NCBI GenBank assembly: GCA_029844215.1
Contig: CM056724.1
Location: forward strand, 80,371,093 to 80,435,092
Length of the DNA stretch: 64,000 nucleotides
Direction of reading: 5' to 3'
Source: Przewalskia tangutica
Lineage: Eukaryota; Streptophyta; Magnoliopsida; Solanales; Solanaceae
In this document: positions 23,110 through 35,339 of the stretch, in pieces
How the letters are laid out: every line of letters starts with the position of its first letter
Position numbering within the stretch: the stretch's first letter is position 1
Translations under genes and position numbers: made by a program
The notes under the pieces: model-generated
Seen by the model: the letters and a program-made list of their open reading frames with translations, nothing else
What the model was told of the DNA's origin: nothing
Databases searched by the model: none

Positions 23110-24897
23110 TTATGCTAGTAGGATAGGGATAGAGCACGAGTCCATAGACCCTTTCGAGGTAGCTACGCCAGCCGTGGTGATTCGGTGGTAGCTCGGCGTA
23201 TATGTGGCTTGTCGATGACCATTTACACCGTCGCACTAGCCGACTTGATAGAGTTGGATATGACCGATTTCGACGCGTGATCACGGTATGGATTGGCTAT
23301 CTTCTTGCTACGCCAATGTAGACCGCAGGAGAGAGTAGTACGGTTCCAGCTTTCGGCGAGCCATTGGCTGAGCGAGGAGCATCAGACGCCGGCGGGTAGG
23401 TTTATTTCCTACCTCAAGGCTAAGAAGATGGTGCAGGCGGGTACATCTACCATCTCGTTCGTGTTTGATATCGAGGTCGCAGCGCGATTTTCATCGCCCA
23501 GAGTCGAGAGTTCCCGCACGTGTTTCCAGACGACCTCGTATCCTCCCGAGGAGATAGAGTTTTGTATCGATGTGTTGCGGACACTCGACCTATTTCCATT
23601 CCGCCATACGTAATGGCACCGCCGAGTTGAGAGTCAAGGATCAGCTTAGAGATTTTCCGGAGAAGCGGCTTCATCAGACTAGTGTTTCTCCTCGGGAGCG
23701 CCGATTGTTCGCGTGAAGAAGAAGGGCGACGACGCCGCACGTGTGTTGATTACAGCACCAACAAGGTGACCATTAAGAATGTATACCCCCTTCCTGTGAT
23801 TGATGATTTGTTCGACCGATTGCGAGTGCGAGATGTTTCTCCAAGATTGATCTCGCGATCGGACTATCATCGTGCACGAGTCGAGAGGCGATGTCCCTAG
23901 ATCGCATTCGACGTGACGCATTATGAGTTCGTGGTCATGTATTTTGGTTGACCAATGCTCCGCAGATTCATGGATTTGATGAACCGAGTGTTCAAACCAT
24001 TTTTGGACACGCTTGTGATAGTGTTCATCGATGATATCTTGGTTTATTCTCGCCAGAGCAGTACGCGAGCATTTGGCGATCTGGCCGATAGCTTCTCCGA
24101 CCAGCAGCTTATACGCCAAGTTTTCCAAATGTGAGTTTTGGTTAGCTTCGTGGCTTTTCTTGGGCATATTGTCGGGCCGATGGCATTCGAGTGATACGCC
24201 AAGATCGAAGCGCCAGACTTGGCCTAGACCTACTACTCCGGCAGAGGTTCGCAGCTCGGGCCTCAGTTATTATCGGCGTTCAGAGAAGTTTGCTTCATCT
24301 CTCGCACCATTGACTAGGCCGACTCGTGGAAGCTAAGTTTGATGGATCGATGTCAGGAGCGTGGTTTCCGCCATGAAGGAGAGATCGACGACCGCCCGCT
24401 TTACTCTTCCGCAGGTCCAGACGGTTATGTCGTGTATTGTGACGCGTCGTGCATCGGGTTGGGATGTGTGTTGACGCAGCAGGCAAGGTTATAGCGCATG
24501 CATCCCGACACCAAGAAACACGAGAGGAACTACCCCACCCATGATTTGGAGTTGGCGCGGTGATTCACGCCTTGAAGATCCGAGGCACTATTTGTATGGG
24601 GTTCATGTGGATATTTATACGCACTCACAAGAGCCTCCAAAGATATCTTCACCGCAGGGAGCTAAACTTACGGCGAGACGGTGGTTAGAGTTGCTTAAGG
24701 ATTACGATGTTGATATCCCGTACCACCCGGGAAGGCCAATGTCAGGCGTATGCTCTTAGTCGTAGGTCGATGGGGAGCCTATCAGATGTGCAGCCAGAGA
24801 GGAGGGACATGGTTCGTGATTTGCATCAGTTAGCGAGCCTTGGTGTCCGTTTGATTGATTCTGATAGCAGTGGGGTTCGAGTCCGTGAGGTTGCCGA
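23110..24897 (+). pseudogene. Element A protease end, RT and RNase H (broken)
   Basis: This continues A's pol after insertion B. Protease resumes with GCTAGTAGGATAGGG (equivalent to about 8198 in B) and ends near GATTGGCTATC at about 23290. RT runs from about 23400 to 24320, with the [19 protein letters not shown] stretch (about 23766-23820), MNRVFKP, and catalytic FIDD at 24024-24035 followed by ILVYSR. RNase H runs from about 24420 to 24790 with the CDAS-like first Asp region, a [11 protein letters not shown] block and a LSRRS end. There are more than eight frame changes. The piece ends at 24897 in GTTGCCGA, where C was inserted. Confidence 0.82.
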
Positions 24898-27305
24898 TGT
24901 TATACCCCGTATTTCCAGAGTATGTACGTAAGGGAATACGTACGAAAGTCTTGCCTTAAAGATAAGCCTTGGACGTTTTATTTTGTACACAACTCACTAA
25001 AAGAATCGTTTTCCGACAAAACGTTTCCACAGCTTTCGTAGAGTAAATTCCGGCTATGCCATTTCTTATTTTTGCGGATTTTTCCGAGAGACGAAACATT
25101 TTGGACCAACGGGAGGGCAACACTGCACCTCCCATTGATGGACTTGAATCGCCCATGGACGAAATTGGAGAGCCAAGGCACGTTTTTGTGCCTTGTGCAC
25201 AAGTCGAGGTTGGTAGGATATTTGTGTTTAGTTAATCCTCACCCTACACTTGCCTTGCACTTGTCTTCATCTTGGCCATTGGTCGCCAAGGCTTGACCTA
25301 TAAATACCCTTAGAGATGAAGAGTTCTTCATCCACAAATCTTCCAAGTCTTGAAAAATCCTCTCCTCTCCCTTTGTAGTCTTCTCGCCCAAAAACACCTC
25401 CCTCCTCGTGAAGGCCCTGGCCGAATACCCCCTCTCTAGCCTAGTAGTTTGGCCGAGGCCCCCCCTAGCCTAGCCAAAAATCTACCCCCCCTCCCTTGGT
25501 AGAAAAGTTACCTTCTTGTATCGTTATAATGCCCAAAATACCCTAGCCCAAATACCTTAGTACTTAGTAGAAGTTGTGAAGAAGAACTTCTAGGGTTCTG
25601 AGCATACAACTTAGAGCAAAACCTTGCTCAAAGGCGACTTTTCTAGGATATTATTGGGCTTACCGAGGTAACTAATCCTAACCCTCTTTGAATTAGAAAA
25701 TATATACCGTTGTAGTATAAGAATAAGTATAAATACTTAGAAGTATATCACGTAATAGAATTGAATCATATCACAAAGTAGGGGTTTAAAAGAAGAATAA
25801 TTGAATCAGATTTACATAGATCGCTTTCACGAGACTTATATAGCTCACCGTAGGGAAGTGCTGCCCGACTTTCCGTAGAATTGTGAACCCTCCGCTTAGA
25901 ATGACCTTCAGAGTAGTCTTTGATAGATATCTGACTATTATAGTCGACTCTCTCGCGCGACATATTCAACTTGGCGTGTGGTTTTCACGGTAAGGTATGT
26001 GATTCTTCTTAAAGCATGATATTTTACAATATATATATAGTACGGTAGACGCATACGTGTTAATCGAATAATAACTACGGCAATGTCTTTGACTTAAGCT
26101 CGAATAACACTTACTGGCAATGCCTCACGGCTTAAGCCCAATAAAAAGATCCAAAGCATTTCAAAAGAATACTTGAATCATTTTAAAGAGAACTAATTGG
26201 ATTTTAAATGCAAGCTTAAGAGTTATACTAGCTTTATGAGAAGTTAAGTATAACCACTTAAGATTGATAAAAGAAACAAGTTTGCCTATGTGTTTATAAT
26301 GCACTTATATTGTGAAAAGAATAATAAGATGGTTTGATAAGTAGACACGATATGATGCTACGTGTGTTAGTATCTTGTAACGCTTGTATAGGTGAGTATC
26401 CTTGTTGTGCTTATGTTGTTTAAAGATAAGTTGTTATGTTAGTATACTATCACTCACCTCTTGAGACGATACCGGGTTGTCGCCTCCGACGCGGTAGACT
26501 CAGCGGTCCTGGGACCATGATTCGAGAATACCTACGCGGGTCCAAGGGGCCTACGCGAGCTACGAGTTCCGTGTTAGTATGCGGGTTATGCCTCACGCGG
26601 TCTGTGGCCATGCGACAATGAGTCCAGGCGATGCCGAGGAGTACCTCGACGCGGGTTATACCTCACGCGCCCACGTGAGTGGCCTATGCGACTCGAGTCC
26701 GTGATTAGGCTTGCGTACGATGATGGGGCGAGTGGCCTGCTTTCGATCATTCGGCCTAGACAAGACTCATTACGCTTACCTATTGTTGCTCTTGTTTGTG
26801 ATGTGGCACTATGTGCGGTTTCTGGTTGTTTCGCATATATTTGTAAACCGGTTTTAAAAATAATATGTTTTCATTTAAGTACTTTACGCTGCATACTTAG
26901 TACCACAGATGCGACTCTCTGGGCCGCTGCTCATGCCGCAGTAAGGGCAAGCAGTGCTAGATCCGCATCCTCAGGATCTCTACGTTGGTGTCTGAGCTCC
27001 ATCTCTTCCGAGGCTCTACTTTTGCATGATCTCCTGTTGTAGATAGTTTGTACAGCCAGGTGGTATGGCGGCCCCGTCCCGCCATAGTTGTATATTTCAG
27101 AGGTCTCAGAGTCATGTTGTACAAATGTCGATGTAATCGCTGAACTATGATTATATATATACGCCGAAAGGCGATGTTTTCTCACATAAATCGTGGTCTT
27201 ATTTTATAAATCGTTTCATGTCTTGTTTTATATTTCACGATTTCTCCGATGTATGACTACTGGGTGCCTTGTAAGGCACGACCACGCCCCGAACGGGTCG
27301 TGACA
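24898..27305 (+). repeat. Element C 5' LTR
   Basis: The LTR is 2408 bases with the common start and GTCGTGACA end. It has a TATA box at 25299-25306 and a GTTATAC...GTATAAC module near 26221-26253. It differs from the B LTR by a distinct U3 (for example TTTTGTGCCTTGTGCACAAG near 25180), so it is a separate subfamily. Confidence 0.9.
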
Positions 27306-27309
27306 AAAG

Positions 27310-27320
27310 TGGTATCGAGC
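27310..27320 (+). promoter_or_regulatory. Primer-binding site of C (altered)
   Basis: TGGTATCGAGC follows GTGACAAAAG at the LTR end, with the same one-motif change from the intact site at 2589. Confidence 0.75.
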
Positions 27321-27506
27321 GGTGTAATCCTGGAAAAGTGTCTACAGACCGTATCTAGTAGAGTCTTGATTATCGGTGCAGGCACCACACCAATAATCGT
27401 GAGGCTATAGGATATTTAGGATTGGTTTCCATTCTTCTCATTCCGAGATCGTGCTTTAGAGTCGTGTTATAGGTTGACCTCTAACGTATTCCTTTCTGCA
27501 ATGCTT

Positions 27507-28795
27507 ATGCCTCCACGTAAGGCAACCCGCCCGTATGGCAAGGCACCGAGGAGTCGCTAGCAGACACCCAGAGTCACGAGGGCTCGTGCCCGCCTATACC
27601 AGACGGCGAGTTCTATGACGCCGCCAAATTTCAAAGACACCACAAGCACCCACACCTCCCGCCCCACACCGGGCGGAGGAGTTAGGGTACAAGGAGACGG
27701 CCCACCTTTTGGCTAAAGTCAGGCCCGACACGATGAGAGATCGACGCGCAGCCGGCCCAGCCCAGCTCGGGCCGCACCCGTGGTACACCCGAGGCGTATA
27801 GTTTGAGGCTACGAGATTTCTTGAGTCAGAGCCCGCCGGAGTTTTATGGGTCGAGGCCGAGGATGATCCGCAGGAGTTCATCCGTCGCCTTCAGAGGATT
27901 TTGAGAGTGATCGCATCCGAGACCGAGTCCGTGATCTTTGGTTCACATAGGTCGCGTGATACCGCAATGATTGGTTTGATTCACGGAGTTATCCCGGAGA
28001 GCACGATCCCCCTACTGGGATGAGTTCTCGAGGCTTTCTCACTCACTTCTTGCCTCCACAGACGGCGAGGGCGCGGCCGATAGATTTTTACCATCGAGGC
28101 AGAGAGGACGACCGTCGTGGAGTACAATGTCGAGTTTGATTCATTGGCTCGATATGTCCCAAAGATTGCGCAGAGATGAGGATAGGTACACCGCTATGTC
28201 ACCGGCTAGACGACTATATGGCCGAGTCATGTGCGGGTTTCTCCACCGGTATGGACATTACCCGCACGCAGCTCACGCCTCGATGCGGCGAGCGCAGAGG
28301 TCGACGAGTGGATGCACACAGCAGCAGGTTAAGGCCAGACGGAGGGTCTTCTCGTGGTTATCGTGGTGGGCGGCCTCGGCAGTTAGCCTAGATTCGCACC
28401 ACGCCCGGCTCAGAGCACTCCCGCACCGCCCTCAAGACACCCAGAGTTTTCGAGGCGCACTGTGGCCCTGTGGCTTCGACGCCCGCAGTAGCAGGTATCG
28501 CCGATCGACCACCCCGCCAGTGGCCGTCGCGAGATCCCATTACGGGAAGTGTGGTACTACTTATGGATCTTGTTACGCCAGGCCGCAGGTCACTTTGGCG
28601 AGGATCGTCTGACGGGGCGGTGGTAGGCCCACCTTCAGTTCTGTGGCCGCTTCATCATCTCCTACAGCTTACTCGCCCGAGGCGTGGTGCTCATGGGTCG
28701 CAGGTCGCGGCAGCAGGTCGTGGCTCAGTCCAGCTTCTAGCGGTCCTCGAACCGCATTTATGCTTTGTCCACCGACAGATCTGAGGCCTCACCGA
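27507..28795 (+). pseudogene. gag: Element C gag (broken)
   Basis: ATG at 27507 gives MPPRKATRPYGKAPRS, then frame changes and stops. The capsid stretch with TACTGGGATGAGTTC lies near 28010. The EYNVEFDSLARYV-type block is at about 28118-28165, the GLDDYMAESC-type block near 28200-28230, and a damaged zinc-knuckle zone at about 28530-28610. The layout equals that of A and B. Compared with E's gag, the differences are many short losses of one to three bases. Confidence 0.72.
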
Positions 28796-29160
28796 TGTCG
28801 CCACAGTACCTTATCGGGTCGGGTTTGATATTTATGCCTTGATAGATCCGGTTCTACTGCCCCATATATCTCCCTTGTTGCTAGTAGGATAGGGATAGAG
28901 CCCGAGTCCATAGACCCTTTCGAGGTAGCTACGCCATGGGTGATCTTGGTAGCTCGGCGGTATATAGGCTTGTCCTGTGACCATTTACATCGTCGACTCA
29001 GCCGACTTGATAGAGTTGGAGATGATTGACTTCGACGTGATTATGGGGATGGATTGGCTAGCTTCTTGCTATGCCAATGTAGACTGCAGAGAGAGAGTAG
29101 TACGGTTCCAGCTTCTCGAGAGCCGGTTGTTGAGGGAGGAGCACGGACGCCGGTGGTAGG
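28796..29160 (+). pseudogene. Element C protease (broken once or twice)
   Basis: The catalytic region reads IYALIDP with Asp at 28844-28846; the frame breaks right after it (GATCCGGTTCT, where B has GATCCGGGTTCT). The second half is open at 28977-29159: DLIELEMIDFDVIMGMDWLA, then SCYANVDCRERVVRFQL, running further toward RT than in B. One lost G in the DPGS loop is the main defect. Confidence 0.75.
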
Positions 29161-30130
29161 TTTATTTCCTACCTCAAGGCTAGGAAGATGGTGCGTATGG
29201 GTATATCTACCATCTAGTTCGAGTGTTTGATACCGAGGTCGCGTACCAGATTTTCGCCGCCTCGTAGTCACGAAGTTCCCGCACGTGTTCCTGCATGACC
29301 TCCCGTATCCTCCCGAGAGGAGATTGAGTTTTGTATTGACATATTGCGGATACTCGCCTATTTCCATTCCGCCATACGTAATGGCACCGCCGAAGTTGAG
29401 AGAGTCAAGGATCACTTAGGATTTGCTAGAGAAGGGCTTCATTAGGCCCGTGTTTCTCCCGGGGCGCCAGATTGTTCGTGAAGAAGGACGACGCGCGCAC
29501 GTGTGTTGATTACATGTGAACAAGGTGACCATTAAGAACAGATACCCTCCTGTGATTGATGATTTGTTCGACGATTGCAGTGGTGCGAGATGTTTCTCCA
29601 AGATTGACCGCGATCGGGCTATCATCAGTGCAGTCGAGAGTGGATGTCCCTAGGATCGCATTCCGACCAGACGCATTATGAGTTCGTGGTCATGTCTTTG
29701 GTTGACCAATGCTCCGCGGTATTCATGGATTTGATGAACCGAGTGTTCAAACCCTTTTTGGACACGCTTGTGATAGTGTTCATTGATGATATCTTGGTTT
29801 ATTCTCGCCAGAGCGAGCACGCGAGCATTTGAGGACCGGCCGATAGCTTCTCCAGATCAGCAGATTGTACGCCAAGTTTTCCAAATGTGAGTTTTGGTGA
29901 CTTGATGGCGTTTCTTGGGCATATTGTCGGGTGATGGCATTCGAGTTGATACGCCAAGATCGGCGCAGCCAGACTTGCCGAGACCTACTACCCGGCTGCA
30001 GGTTCGCAGCTCGGGCCTTGCAGTTATTATCGGCGGTTCGTGGAGAAGTTTGCTTCTATCTCTCGCACCATTGACTAGGCCGACTCGTAAGGCGGCCAAG
30101 TTTGATGGATCGATGCTTGGAGCGTGGTTT
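29161..30130 (+). pseudogene. Element C reverse transcriptase (broken)
   Basis: Pieces in order are the FISYLKARKMV linker (about 29161), a FPDDL-type region with frame losses (about 29280-29330), GCACCGCCGAAGTTGAGAG (about 29385), KVTI-like and DDLF-type sequence (about 29522-29580), a [20 protein letters not shown] block, and catalytic FIDD at 29779-29790 followed by [10 protein letters not shown]. The open frame 29644-29832 covers the catalytic box. The duplication found in B's linker is absent here. Confidence 0.82.
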
Positions 30131-30169
30131 CGAGCTTTGAAAGAGAGATCGACGATCGCCCGCTTCTTA

Positions 30170-30560
30170 CTCTTCCGCAGGGTCGGATGGTTATGTAAAT
30201 TGTATTGTGATGCGTCAAGCATCGGGTTGGGATGTGTATTGATGCAGCATGGCAGGGTTATAGCATATGCATCCCGACAGCTGAAGAAACACGAGAGGAA
30301 CTACCCCACCTATGATTTGGAGTCATACCGTGATTCACGCTTTGAAGATCCGAGGCACTATTTGTATGGGGTTCACGTGGATATTTATACGCACCACAAG
30401 AGCCTCCAAGATATCTTCACCAGAGGGAGTGAACTTACGATGAGACGGTGGTTAGAGTTGCTTAAGGATTACGATGTTGATATCCTATACCACCGGGAAG
30501 GCCAATGTTGTGGCGTATGCCTAGTCGTAGGTCACGGGGAGCCTATCGACGCGGCTAGAG
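30170..30560 (+). pseudogene. Element C RNase H (in one open frame)
   Basis: A 232-codon frame (29915-30613) covers the domain: [20 protein letters not shown] with first Asp, [20 protein letters not shown] with Glu following, [18 protein letters not shown], and [17 protein letters not shown]. The DIYIDHKS Asp of B reads His here (THHKS), from GCACCACAAG where B has GACCACAAG. This is one of the longest preserved enzyme stretches in the window. Confidence 0.8.
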
Positions 30561-31835
30561 AGGAGGACATGGTTCGTGATTTGCATCGATTAGCGAGCCT
30601 TGTGTCCGCTTGATTGATTCCGATAGCAGTGGGTTAGAGTTCGTGAGGTTGCCGAGTCTTCCATCGCCGGCGAGGTGAAGAGGCAACAGCTCGAGGATCC
30701 ACTTTGTTTCGATATCGTGATACGCCTCTTCGTGAGGCGCAAGGGTCCTTTGAGGTAGCACGACGGGGTGCTAAGGTTTGAGGGCGCATCGTGTTCCAGA
30801 TGTTTCGTGACTTCGGCAGCAGTTCTCGGGGAAGCACACGCAAGCATTACTATCCATCCGGTCGACCAAGATGTACCACGACCTTAGATCCGTGTATTGG
30901 TGGGATGGCTCAAGAGGACGCTGCAGAGTTCGTAGCTCGCCCGTGTTGTCGCAGTGAAGGTAGAGCACCGAGGCCCGTGGTTTGTTACTGCATTATCGAG
31001 ATCCCGACCGGAAGTGGGAGGTAATCAACATGGACTTCATCACGATTACCTCGCACTCGAGGAGACATGATTCTATATGGGTTATCGCCGACAGTCGACA
31101 AAATCAGCCCACTTTCTTCCCGTCAGACGACTTTTTCTACCGAGGATTATGCCGACTTTACATCCGAGATCGCCGATCGCACGGAGTCCCTACTCGATCA
31201 TATCGCATGCAGGAGCCCGGTTTACGCTAACTTCCGGAGGTCCTTCCAGAGGGGTTTAGGGACGCAGTGAGCCTCGAGTAACGCATTTCATCCACGCATG
31301 CACGGACAGCAGAGCGCACTATCCACTTCGAGGATATGTCGCGAGCCCGTGTTATTGACTTTAGTGGTAGTTGGGAGGATCATTTGCCTCAGTTGAGTTC
31401 GCATATAATAATAGCTACCACTCCAGATTCGGATGGCGCCTTATGAGGCCTTGTATGAGGAAGTGTAGATCGCCTATAGGTTGGTTCGATGTGGGCGAGG
31501 GCACTAGTGGGACGATTTGGTACAAAGCGATGGATAAGGTGAAACTTATCCGAGAGCGCTATCGACAATTTCGTAGTCGCATGTAAGTCGATGCAGATCA
31601 TCGTCGTCGACATCTTGAGTTCGAGGTTCATGATTGGGTTTTCCTAGGTGTCACCCATGGCGGTGTGATGAGATTCGGAAGAAGGAAGCTCACCCAAGGT
31701 ACATCGGGCCGCTTCGATTGTCCGCAGGTAGGCAAGGTTGCTCTACGAGTTGATCTGCCGTCCGATCCGAGGCGGGCATCCGGTGTTTCACGTATCTATG
31801 CCGAGGAGATGTATCGGGATCCATCTAGTGGTGAA
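30561..31835 (+). pseudogene. Element C integrase (broken)
   Basis: The zinc-finger zone lies at about 30830-30970 (KMYHDLRSVYWWDG-type sequence). The core begins near 31021 with INMDFIT and HDSIWVI. The second catalytic position, near 31203, reads SIISHAGARFT, with His where Asp is expected. The EDM Glu region is near 31330. FAYNNSYHS is at about 31398-31420, with RRCRSPIGWFDVGEG-type sequence near 31470-31500. The C-terminal part (DLPSDPRRAS-like) ends near 31780. Several frame changes occur. It shares its layout with the intact order in B. Confidence 0.78.
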
Positions 31836-32040
31836 CCCGATTGACGATGTCCAGTGACCGAGGGGTTATCGATGAGGAGATTCCCATAGCGATAGTCGAT
31901 CGTCGTGTTAGGCGTCTGCGACGAAGGACGTGGCTTCCACAAAGTCTTGTGGCGGAACGAGCTCGAGGAGATGACATGGGAAGCCGAGGAGGACATGAGA
32001 CGGAAGTATCCTCACCTATTCCCACACCTCCGTAAATTCA
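31836..32040 (+). pseudogene. Element C chromodomain-like C-terminus
   Basis: EIPIAIVDRRVRRLR begins the domain (frame open 31841 onward). A frame change then leads to KVLWRNELEEMTWEAEEDMR and RKYPHLFPHLRK (frame 31905-32114). This is the Tekay-type chromodomain-like tail of integrase, as in B (11240) and A (51060). Confidence 0.75.
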
Positions 32041-32138
32041 CTTTCCTACTTGTAAATTTTCGTTATCGCTTCGCCATGTGTTGCTCGCCGTGTGTGGCAT
32101 TTACAATCGCTTAAGCTTCTTCGATAATCGTTTTAAAG

Positions 32139-32170
32139 GAACATTCGACGAATGTTTCTAAGGAGGAGAA
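32139..32170 (+). promoter_or_regulatory. Hairpin plus polypurine tract of C
   Basis: AACATTCG and CGAATGTT lie only one base apart here because GGG reads G. They are followed by AAGGAGGAGAA ending at 32170 beside the 3' LTR. Confidence 0.75.
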
Positions 32171-34572
32171 TGTTATACCGTATTTCCAGAGTATGTACGT
32201 AAGGGAATACGTCAAAGTCTTGCCTTAAAGATAAGCCTTGGACGCTTTATTTTGTACACAACTCACTAAAAGAATCGCTTTCCGACAAAACGCTTCCACG
32301 CCTTCAGAGTAAATTCCGCTATGCCATTTCTTATTTTTTCGGATTGTTCCGAGAGAAGAAACATTTTGGACCAACGGAGGGCAACACTTGGCACCTCCCA
32401 TTGATGGACTTGAATCGTCCATGGACGAAATTGGAGAGCCAAGGCACGTTTTTTGTGCCTTGTGCACAAGTCAAGGGTTGGTAGGATATTTGTGTTTAGT
32501 TAATCCTCACCCTACACTTGCCTTGCACTTGTATTCATCTTGGCCATTGGTTGGCCAAGGCTTGACCTATAATTACCCCCTTAGAGATGACGAGTTCTTC
32601 ATCCACAAATCTTCCAAGTCTTGAAAATCCTCTCCTCTCCCTTTGTAGTCTTCGTCCAAAAACACCTCCTCCCTTGTGAAGGCCCTGGCCGAATACCCCC
32701 TCTCTAGCCTAGTAGTTTGGCCGAGGCCCCCCCCCCCGAGCCTAGCCAAAAATCTACCCCCCCTCCCTTGGTAGAAAAGTTACCTTCTTGTATCGTTATA
32801 ATGCCCAAAATACCCTAGCCCAAATACCTTAGTACTTAGTAGAAGTTGTGGAGAACGTCTAGGGTTCTTGAGCATACAACTTAGAGCAAAACCTTGCTCA
32901 GCGCGACTTTTCTAGGATATTATTGGGCTTACCGAGGTAACTAATCCTAACCTCTTTGAATTAGAAAATATATACTGTTGTAGTATAAGAATAAGTATAA
33001 ATACTTAGAAGTATATCACAAAATAGAATTGAATCATATCACAGTAGGCGGTTTAAAAGAAGAATAATTGAATCAGATTACATAGGATCGCTTTCACAAG
33101 AGACTTATATAGCTCACCGTAGGGAAGTCTCGCCGACTTTCCGTAGAATTGTGAACCCTCTGTTTAGAATGACCTTCAGAGTAGTCTTTGATAGATATCT
33201 GTGACTATTATAGGCTGACTCTCTGCGCGCGACATATTCAACTTGGCAGGTGGTTTTCGCTGAGAAGGTATGTGATTCTTCTTAAAGCATGATATTTTAC
33301 AATATATATATAGTACGGTAGACGTACATGTGTTAACTGAATAATAACTACGGCAATGTCTTTGACTTAAGCCTGAATAACACTTACTGAATGCCTCACG
33401 CTTAAGCCCAATAAAAAGATCCAAAGCATTTCAAAAGAATACTGAATCATTTTAAAGAGAACTAATTGGATTTTAAAACAGAAGCTTAAGAGTTATACTA
33501 GCTTTATGGGAAGTTAAGTATAACCACTTAAGATTGATAAAAGAAACAAGTTTGCCTATGTGTTTATAACAGACTTATATTGTGAAAAGAATAATAAGAT
33601 GGTTTGATAAGTAGACACGATATGATGCTATGTGTGTTAGTATCTTGTAACGTTTGTATAGGTGAGTATCCTTGTTGTGCTTATGTTGTTTAAAGATAAG
33701 TTGTTATGTTAGTATACTATCACTCACCTCGAGATGATACCGGGTTAAGCCGCCTCCGACGCGGGTAGACTCAGCGATGCAGGGACCATGATTCGAGAAT
33801 ACCTCATGCGGTCCAAGGGGCCTATGCGAGCTACGAGTTCCGTGTTAGTATGCGGGTTATGCCTCACGCGGTCTGGTGGCCACGCGACAATGAGTCCAGG
33901 ATACGCCGAGGAGTAGCTACCGACGCGGGTTATACCTCACGCGCCCACGCGAGTGGCCTATGCGGACTCGGAGTCAGGATTAGGCTTGCGAATGATGATG
34001 GGGCGAGTGGCCTGCTTCGATCATTCGCACCTCAGACAAGACTCCATTACCTATTGTTGCTCTTTGTTTGTGATGTGGCACTATGTGCGGTTTCGGTTGT
34101 TTGCATATATTTGTAAACCGGTTTTAAAAATAATATGTTTTCATTTAAGTACTTTACAGCTGCATACTTAGTACTGTTGTAATCGACTCCTTCGGGCCGC
34201 GTTCATGCAGCAGGTGGCAAGGAGTGCTAGATCCGCATCCTTAGGATCTCTACGTTGGTGTCGGAGCTCCATCTCTTCCGAGGCTCTACTTTTGGTATGA
34301 TCTCCTGTTGTAGATAGTTTGTCTGATCAGGTATGGCGGCCCGCCTGTCCGCCATAGTTGTATATTTCAGAGGTTCAGAGTCATGTTATGCGATGTCGGA
34401 TGAATCATTGAACTATGATTATATATATACGCCGAAAGGCGATGTTTTCTCACATAAAGCGTGTCTTATTTTATAAACTGTTTCATGTCTTGTTTTATAT
34501 TTCACTGATTTCTCGATGTATGACTACTTGGTGCCGGTAAGGCACGATACCACGCCCCTAACGGTCGTGACA
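32171..34572 (+). repeat. Element C 3' LTR
   Basis: The LTR is 2402 bases, parallel to 24898-27305. Its start reads TGTTATACCGTATTTCC (CCCCG shortened to CCG) and its TATA box is changed to TATAATTA (32568-32575). A run of nine C lies at about 32729-32737. It ends GTCGTGACA before A's integrase. Confidence 0.9.
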
Positions 34573-35339
34573 ATGAGTCTTCCATCGTCGGCGAGGTGAA
34601 GAGGCAACAGCCGAGGATCCAGCTTTTGACACGTTATCGCGATACGGCTCTTCGTGAGGAAGCGGTCCTGAGGTAGCACCACGGGTGCTAAGGTTTGAGG
34701 GCGTTGTGTGTTCCAGATGTTTCAGACTTGACAGGTTCTCGGGGGAAGCACACGGCAGCGTTACTATCCATCCGTGGTCGACCAAGATGTACCACGACCT
34801 TAGATCCGTATTGGTGGGATGGCTTGAAGAGGACGTTGCGAGTTCGTGAGCTCGATGCCGTGTTGCGAGTGAAGGTAGAGCACCGAGGCCCGGTGGTTTA
34901 TTGCAGACGATAGAGATCCCGACCGAAGTGGAGGTGATCAACATGGACTTCATCACGTGATTACCTCGACTCGGAGGAGACATGATTCTATATGGGTTAT
35001 CACGACAGTCGACGAAATCAGCCCACTTTATTCCCATCAGGACGACTTTTTCGGCTGAGGATTATGCCAGACTTTACATCCGAGAGATCGTCAGACTGCA
35101 TGGAGTCCCTATTTCGATCATATCGCATGCAGAGCCCGCCACGCTAACTTCGGAGGTCTTTCCAAAAGGGTTTGGGACGCAGTGAGCCCGAGTAATCGCA
35201 TTACATCCACGAGCAGACGACAGCCGAGCGCACCATCCGCACTCGAGGATATGTCGCGAGCCCGTTATCGACTTCGTGGGTTGGAGGATCATTTGCCTCT
35301 AGTTGAGTTTGCGTACAATAATAGCTACCACTCCATTAT
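34573..35339 (+). pseudogene. Element A integrase, middle part (cut by C and D)
   Basis: This resumes at GAGTCTTCCATCGTCGG, the same place as about 10047 in B. It carries the zinc-finger zone (34740-34890, with GATGTACCACGACCTTAG), the core start VINMDFIT (about 34925-34955) and HDSIW. An open frame 34982-35185 has TKSAHFIPIRTTF, SAEDYARLYIREIVRLHG and VPISIISHA. His again stands at the second catalytic position. It ends at FAYNNSYHS near 35330, where element D was inserted; the rest is at 50632. Confidence 0.8.

Larger units (their letters stand above)
24898..34572 (+). mobile_element. Element C: autonomous Tekay-like retrotransposon, structurally complete
   Basis: C is 9675 bases with nothing nested in it. 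It has a 5' LTR (24898-27305), PBS (27310-27320), gag, protease, RT, RNase H, integrase, chromodomain, PPT and 3' LTR (32171-34572). It lies in A at the RNase H/integrase link: GTTGCCGA on the left, GAGTCTTCCATCG on the right. The duplicated bases are imperfect (GCCGA against ATGAG). It is the best template in this window for the full layout of the autonomous class, but its frames are broken throughout. Confidence 0.9.
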
